Assembly (NCBI GenBank): GCA_963849695.1
Contig: CAWKIT010000003.1
Location: 248,001-312,000, forward strand
Direction: 5' to 3'
Length of the DNA stretch: 64,000 nucleotides
Origin: DASSUW01 sp963849695
GTDB lineage: Bacteria > Actinomycetota > Thermoleophilia > Solirubrobacterales > Solirubrobacteraceae
Shown in pieces: positions 60,550 to 64,000 of this stretch. The notes below the pieces were generated by a model, which was not told where the DNA came from, ran no database searches, and saw nothing but the letters and a program-made list of their open reading frames with translations. Each line of letters begins with the position of its first letter. Position 1 is the first letter of the stretch. Position numbers and translations under genes: made by a program.

Positions 60550-61790
60550 TCATGACAGCAGCGCGTCGTCGAAGAATTCGATCACGCGCCGCTCGTACTC
60601 TGCCGGGCGAGCTGCGAGTCCGCCGACGTGCCTTGATTCCGGGATCTCCCACAGCGTCTTAGGTTCGCCGGCAGCCCTGAAGTACTCGAGGTTGAGCGCT
60701 TCGGTGTCGACGCCGTGAGGCGCCCAGATGATGAACACGGGCCGCGGCGCTATCCGACCGACGATGTCCTGCATGAGGGGCGGCGGCGGGCTGTTGGAGA
60801 ACAGCGTCAGACCTGCGGTGATCATGGTCTCGTAGCCGTGCTGGACGGCCGTGGCATCGGGCATGTTGCGGAACTCGCCGACCGATCGTGAGCCGGCGCC
60901 CTCCGAGACGACGGCCTTGAGCGCGTCGGTCTCGGCCGCGGCGTGCAGCATCAGCTCGCCGCCGACGGACAATCCGAGGCCGCCGATGCGTTCGGGGTCG
61001 ACGTCCGGCCGGCGCTGGAGGAAGGCGATGGCGGCCTTGATGTCCTTCTCGCCCTCCCAGCCGAACGCGTGCGGGTCGCCCTCGCTCTCGCCTTGGCCGC
61101 GGCGGTCGAAGAGGAGAACCCCGTAGCCGTGGCGGGCCAGCATGCGCGTGTGCGCCTGGGGGCCGTTGCGGCCGGGGAAGGCGATCACGGCGGCACCGTT
61201 CCTGGACGGGACGTACCAGCCGGAGAGCTCGAGCCCGTCGCTCGTGGTGAACGAGACCTGCTCGTAGTCGGCTCCGAGGTTCGCGGCGGGCACGACCGGG
61301 CGCCCCAGGTGGGTGAACAGGTATCCGGCGCTGAGGGGTGCGACGACGAACAGCGCGACGGCGACGCCTGCGGCGCCGAGCAGCGCGCGGCGCAGGTAGC
61401 GCCACGGCCGGTTGCCCTCGCTCCGGCGCGTCGTCCACAGCGTGACGGCGCCGAGGCCGAGCAGCAACAGCCCCGCGGGGATTGCGAGCAGGCCGGTGTA
61501 CTCGTCGCCGGATGCCCCGACCTTGGTCGCGTAGTGCACGGCTTCGACGCCCGCGACGATCCCGAACGCGCCGAACACGAGCGCCATCGCTCCGCGGCGA
61601 CCCCCGCGTACACGCGGATAGGTCCAAGCCGCGAGCGCGAGGACGGCGAGCGGGACGAGGCCGCTGACGAGGTGATCGCCCGCCGACGGTGCCCGGCAGG
61701 CGGCTGGAGGAAGCTGTCGTCGAGCACGTGCAGCGCGATCGTCGCGACGCCGAGCACGAACAGCCCGGCCTCGCGCCCGAGGGCGCGCAC
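60550..61790 (-). CDS. Membrane-anchored alpha/beta hydrolase (single-base deletion near 61695)
   Basis: The N-terminal frame starts at GTG 61790 (RALGREAGLFVLGVATIALH). At about 61695 the homologous frame changes (one base missing) and continues GDHLVSGLVPLAVLALAAWT into MALVFGAFGIVAGVEAVHYA. Corrected length is 413 residues. About four N-terminal helices precede an alpha/beta-hydrolase domain with VIAFPGRNGPQAHTRMLARH, FDRRGQGESEGD, the nucleophile elbow GLSVGGE, and a late His in ESRHVGGL. It is probably an extracytoplasmic esterase or acyl hydrolase. It ends 46 bp from the tRNA terminator, convergently. Confidence 0.8.
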
Positions 61791-61839
61791 AAGATCGGCA
61801 AGTCGTGGGCGCTCGCGAAGCGAGCTGGGGCCGTAGTGG

Positions 61840-62485
61840 TCACGACCGGCTCCCGATCGCCGCGTCCAGGGCGGCCGGCTTCTCGACCGCGCTGTGACGC
61901 GCCCGCAGCGCCAGCCAGCCGGCAGCGGCGAAGCACGCCCATCCGATCGAGGCGAGCGGCGGGGCGTGCGCGCCGATCAGCACCGACGCGCCGAGCAGGA
62001 CCTGGAGCGCCGGCCGCGCGCCGGCACGGCGGAAGGCCAGAACGGTCGAGACCATGACGACGATCAGAGCGGTGGAGCCCAGGGCCCAGAAGAGGCCGGG
62101 CTCGCCGAAGATCGGGTTGCTTGCGAAGTCCTGGACCATGCCGGGGGCGATCGCGTCGCGCTGGCCGGCCGTGAGGCCATTGAGCTGCTCGCCGAGCACG
62201 CCGAGCGCGATTCCCTCGAACGCGACGTAGGGCACGTAGAAGGCGACGAAGGGGATCAGGGCGAAGCGGCCGACGGCGGCCGCCCGCCCGTGGAGCCCGT
62301 CGAGCAGGCCGTAGATCGCGACTGCAAGCAGCGGAAGCGCGAGCACCATGCCGACGTGGACGACCTGGAAGCGCGTGGTGACGTCCCGCAGCCCTTCGTA
62401 GTCGCCGATCATCGGGTGGAACCAGAGGAGCACGGAGAAGGCGAGGGGAACGGCGATGAGCAGCGGCGTGGCGGAGGCTGGTCAT
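61840..62485 (-). CDS. Membrane protein with about six helices (single-base insertion near 62468)
   Basis: A strong AAGGAG site precedes ATG 62485, which opens MTSLR. After one extra C at about 62466-62470 the frame continues TPLLIAVPLAFSVLLWFHPM, giving 214 residues. About six hydrophobic segments follow (VVHVGMVLALPLLAVAIYGL, FALIPFVAFYVPYVAF, ALGSTALIVVMVSTVLAF and others). I do not recognise a named family. It lies upstream of the hydrolase on the same strand with a 49-bp gap and is likely co-transcribed with it. Confidence 0.7.
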
Positions 62486-62666
62486 GAGGTCTCCTTGAGC
62501 CCGAGGGCTGGTCGAGGAAGTGGTGGCGGTCATCCCTGCAAGCCTCGCCCGGACGGCCCGGCACGGACATGGGAGACGGCAGGCGTCCGGGCGCAAGCGA
62601 GGTCGCAGCCGGGGTGCGGACAGCCGTACCTAGTCAGCCGGAGCGCGAGGCGTCAGGATTGACCTC

Positions 62667-64000
62667 ATGACGGCACGTCGGACGCTCGCCATCGCGGCGG
62701 CGGCCCTGCTCTGCGGAGTCGGCGACGTGCTGCTCGTTCTCGGCAGCGAGCACCTCCCCGATCCCGCCGTCTGGGCGGTGTTCGGGCCGGTGGTCGGTTG
62801 GAGCTTCGTGGGCACCGGCCTGTATGCGTGGCGTCGCCGGCCCGAGTCGCGCTTCGGGTTCCTGATGGTCCTGACGGGCTTTGCGTGGTTCCTCGGACCG
62901 GTCTACGCGTCGGACGCGCCGCTGGTGTTCACCGTCGGCATCGTTCTCGGAGCCCTCTGGGGTCCGCTCTTCGGCCAGCTGCTGCTGAGCTTCCCGACCG
63001 GCCGGCTGCCGACGCGGGCGCGGCGCCGCGTGGTGGTGGCGAGCTACGTGCTGATCCCGCTCGCTCCGGTTCCCGCGCTGTTGGTCAGCGACGCCGACCA
63101 GGTCATCAACGACTGCCGGGGCGAATGTCCGCGCAACGTGCTGCTCGTCGAGCGCGACGCGGGCCTCGGCGACGCCGCGCTCGCACTGGGATCGGCGCTC
63201 ACGCTCGGTCTGTGCCTGGTGGCGGTCGGCATGCTGGTCCGCCAATGGCGCGCGGCGGCCGCGCCGGAGCGCCGCAGCCTCGTGCCGCTGTTCGCCAGCG
63301 GCGGCGTGACGCTCGCGCTCGTCGCCGCCTACGCCACCAGCCAGATCGACGCCTTGCTGTGGATGGCGTTCGCAGCCTTCGCCGCCACGCCGTTCGCGTT
63401 CCTCGCCGGCCTGGCACGCGCGGATCTGTCCGGCTCGCGCGGCGTGCGCACGCTCATGGCGGAGCTCGCCGACGCGCCCGAGCGCGCGGACCTGCGCGAC
63501 GCCCTCGCGCGCGCCCTCGGCGACCCCGCGCTGGAGCTCGCGTTCTGGATGCCCGAGCTGAGCCGCTACGTCGACGCGGGCGGGGCGCCCGCCGAGCTGC
63601 CCGGCGAGGACGACGCCCGCCGCACCGTGACCGAGATCGACCATCACGGCGAGCACGTCGCCGCCATCGTGCACGACCGCGCGCAGGACACCGAGACGGT
63701 CCGGGCCGCCGGCGCGGCCACCGCGCTGACGCTGGAGAACCAGCGCCTCGACGCCGAACTGCGCGCCCGCCTGGTCGAGCTGCGTGCCTCACGGGCGCGA
63801 CTGGTCGAGGCGGCCGACGGCGAGCGCCGCCGGTTGGAGCGCAACCTGCACGACGGCGCCCAGTCACGGCTGGTCGCCCTGGCGCTGAACCTCCGCCTCG
63901 CCCGCATGAGCGTCGCCGACGGCTCCGACACCGCGGCACTGCTCGACGGCTCGATCGACGAACTCGGACAGAGCCTCAAGGAACTGCGCGACCTCGCCCG
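62667..64000 (+). CDS. HisKA_3-type membrane sensor histidine kinase (3' end outside window)
   Basis: The gene starts with ATG 62667 (MTARRTLAIAAAALLCGVGD) and stays open to the window edge, so at least 444 residues are coded here. A multi-helix membrane sensor occupies about residues 1-245 (FGFLMVLTGFAWFLGPVYAS, FGQLLLSFPTGRLPTRARRR). A GAF-like region with DPALELAFWMPELSRYVDA follows, then the HisKA_3 helix with the phospho-accepting His in ERRRLERNLHDGAQSRLVAL. The ATPase domain and a probable LuxR-type response regulator should follow beyond the window. It is organised like the kinase at 15.5-17.5 kb. Confidence 0.9.
   Translation, partial: MTARRTLAIAAAALLCGVGDVLLVLGSEHLPDPAVWAVFGPVVGWSFVGTGLYAWRRRPESRFGFLMVLTGFAWFLGPVYASDAPLVFTVGIVLGALWGPLFGQLLLSFPTGRLPTRARRRVVVASYVLIPLAPVPALLVSDADQVINDCRGECPRNVLLVERDAGLGDAALALGSALTLGLCLVAVGMLVRQWRAAAAPERRSLVPLFASGGVTLALVAAYATSQIDALLWMAFAAFAATPFAFLAGLARADLSGSRGVRTLMAELADAPERADLRDALARALGDPALELAFWMPELSRYVDAGGAPAELPGEDDARRTVTEIDHHGEHVAAIVHDRAQDTETVRAAGAATALTLENQRLDAELRARLVELRASRARLVEAADGERRRLERNLHDGAQSRLVALALNLRLARMSVADGSDTAALLDGSIDELGQSLKELRDLA

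Overview
This window is very GC-rich, densely packed chromosomal DNA from an actinobacterium, most likely class Thermoleophilia (Solirubrobacterales-like). The reasons are extreme GC at third positions, frequent GTG/TTG starts, SOS boxes of the actinobacterial CGAAC-N4-GTTCG type, F420-type oxidoreductases, SARP/BTAD and HisKA_3 signalling proteins, and an actinobacterial c-di-AMP riboswitch. There is no plasmid, phage or complete insertion sequence; the few mobile traces are relics.

Layout. 1-9.9 kb: a catabolic locus with a choline-kinase-like phosphotransferase, a FadR/GntR regulator, a gamma-glutamyl-GABA hydrolase, a glycerol-kinase-like FGGY kinase, a glutamine-synthetase-like ligase, an APC permease, an aldehyde dehydrogenase and an SDR. 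Together these resemble an amine gamma-glutamylation (Puu-like) pathway; a convergent MFS exporter closes it. 10-14.2 kb: a toxin-antitoxin-like XRE/nucleotidyltransferase pair flanked by relics, then divergent acyl-CoA dehydrogenase and acyl-CoA synthetase. 14.3-17.5 kb: a secreted beta-barrel protein and a NarL-type two-component system. 17.6-24.8 kb: a class III aminotransferase, a TetR/MFS pair with two clear operators, a DUF2807 lipoprotein, a GNAT, a stand-alone LigD-type polymerase and a luciferase-like oxidoreductase. 24.8-33.1 kb: a secreted M28 peptidase, a PPOX protein, a DUF899 protein, a secreted Pro-linker protein, a giant SARP/ATPase/TPR regulator and a DUF1801 protein. 33.2-44.9 kb: cstA-ybdD, an RTX-like protein, ilvA-ridA, a DUF255 thioredoxin-fold protein, an MmpL-type transporter, glnA and an AhpD-like/HxlR pair. 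45-46.9 kb: a MITE-like repeat element, a c-di-AMP riboswitch with its tail-anchored target gene, and a membrane cytochrome c. 46.9-60.5 kb: DNA-damage genes (dnaE2, imuB, lexA), each with an SOS box, a three-gene surface-modification operon, rnpB and tRNA-Leu. 60.5-64 kb: a membrane alpha/beta hydrolase, a membrane protein and a sensor kinase that runs off the end.

About ten genes carry a single-base insertion or deletion that breaks an otherwise well conserved reading frame. In every case the gene length becomes a whole number of codons when one base is restored or removed. This looks more like residual consensus error of the assembly than mass pseudogenisation. These genes are annotated over their full extent with the break position stated.

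The most interesting signals are the c-di-AMP riboswitch in front of an undescribed tail-anchored protein, the 271-bp element with 20-bp perfect inverted ends and three internal hairpins, the small membrane protein / kinase-like-methyltransferase / sulfatase operon, and the small proteins translationally coupled to imuB and lexA.
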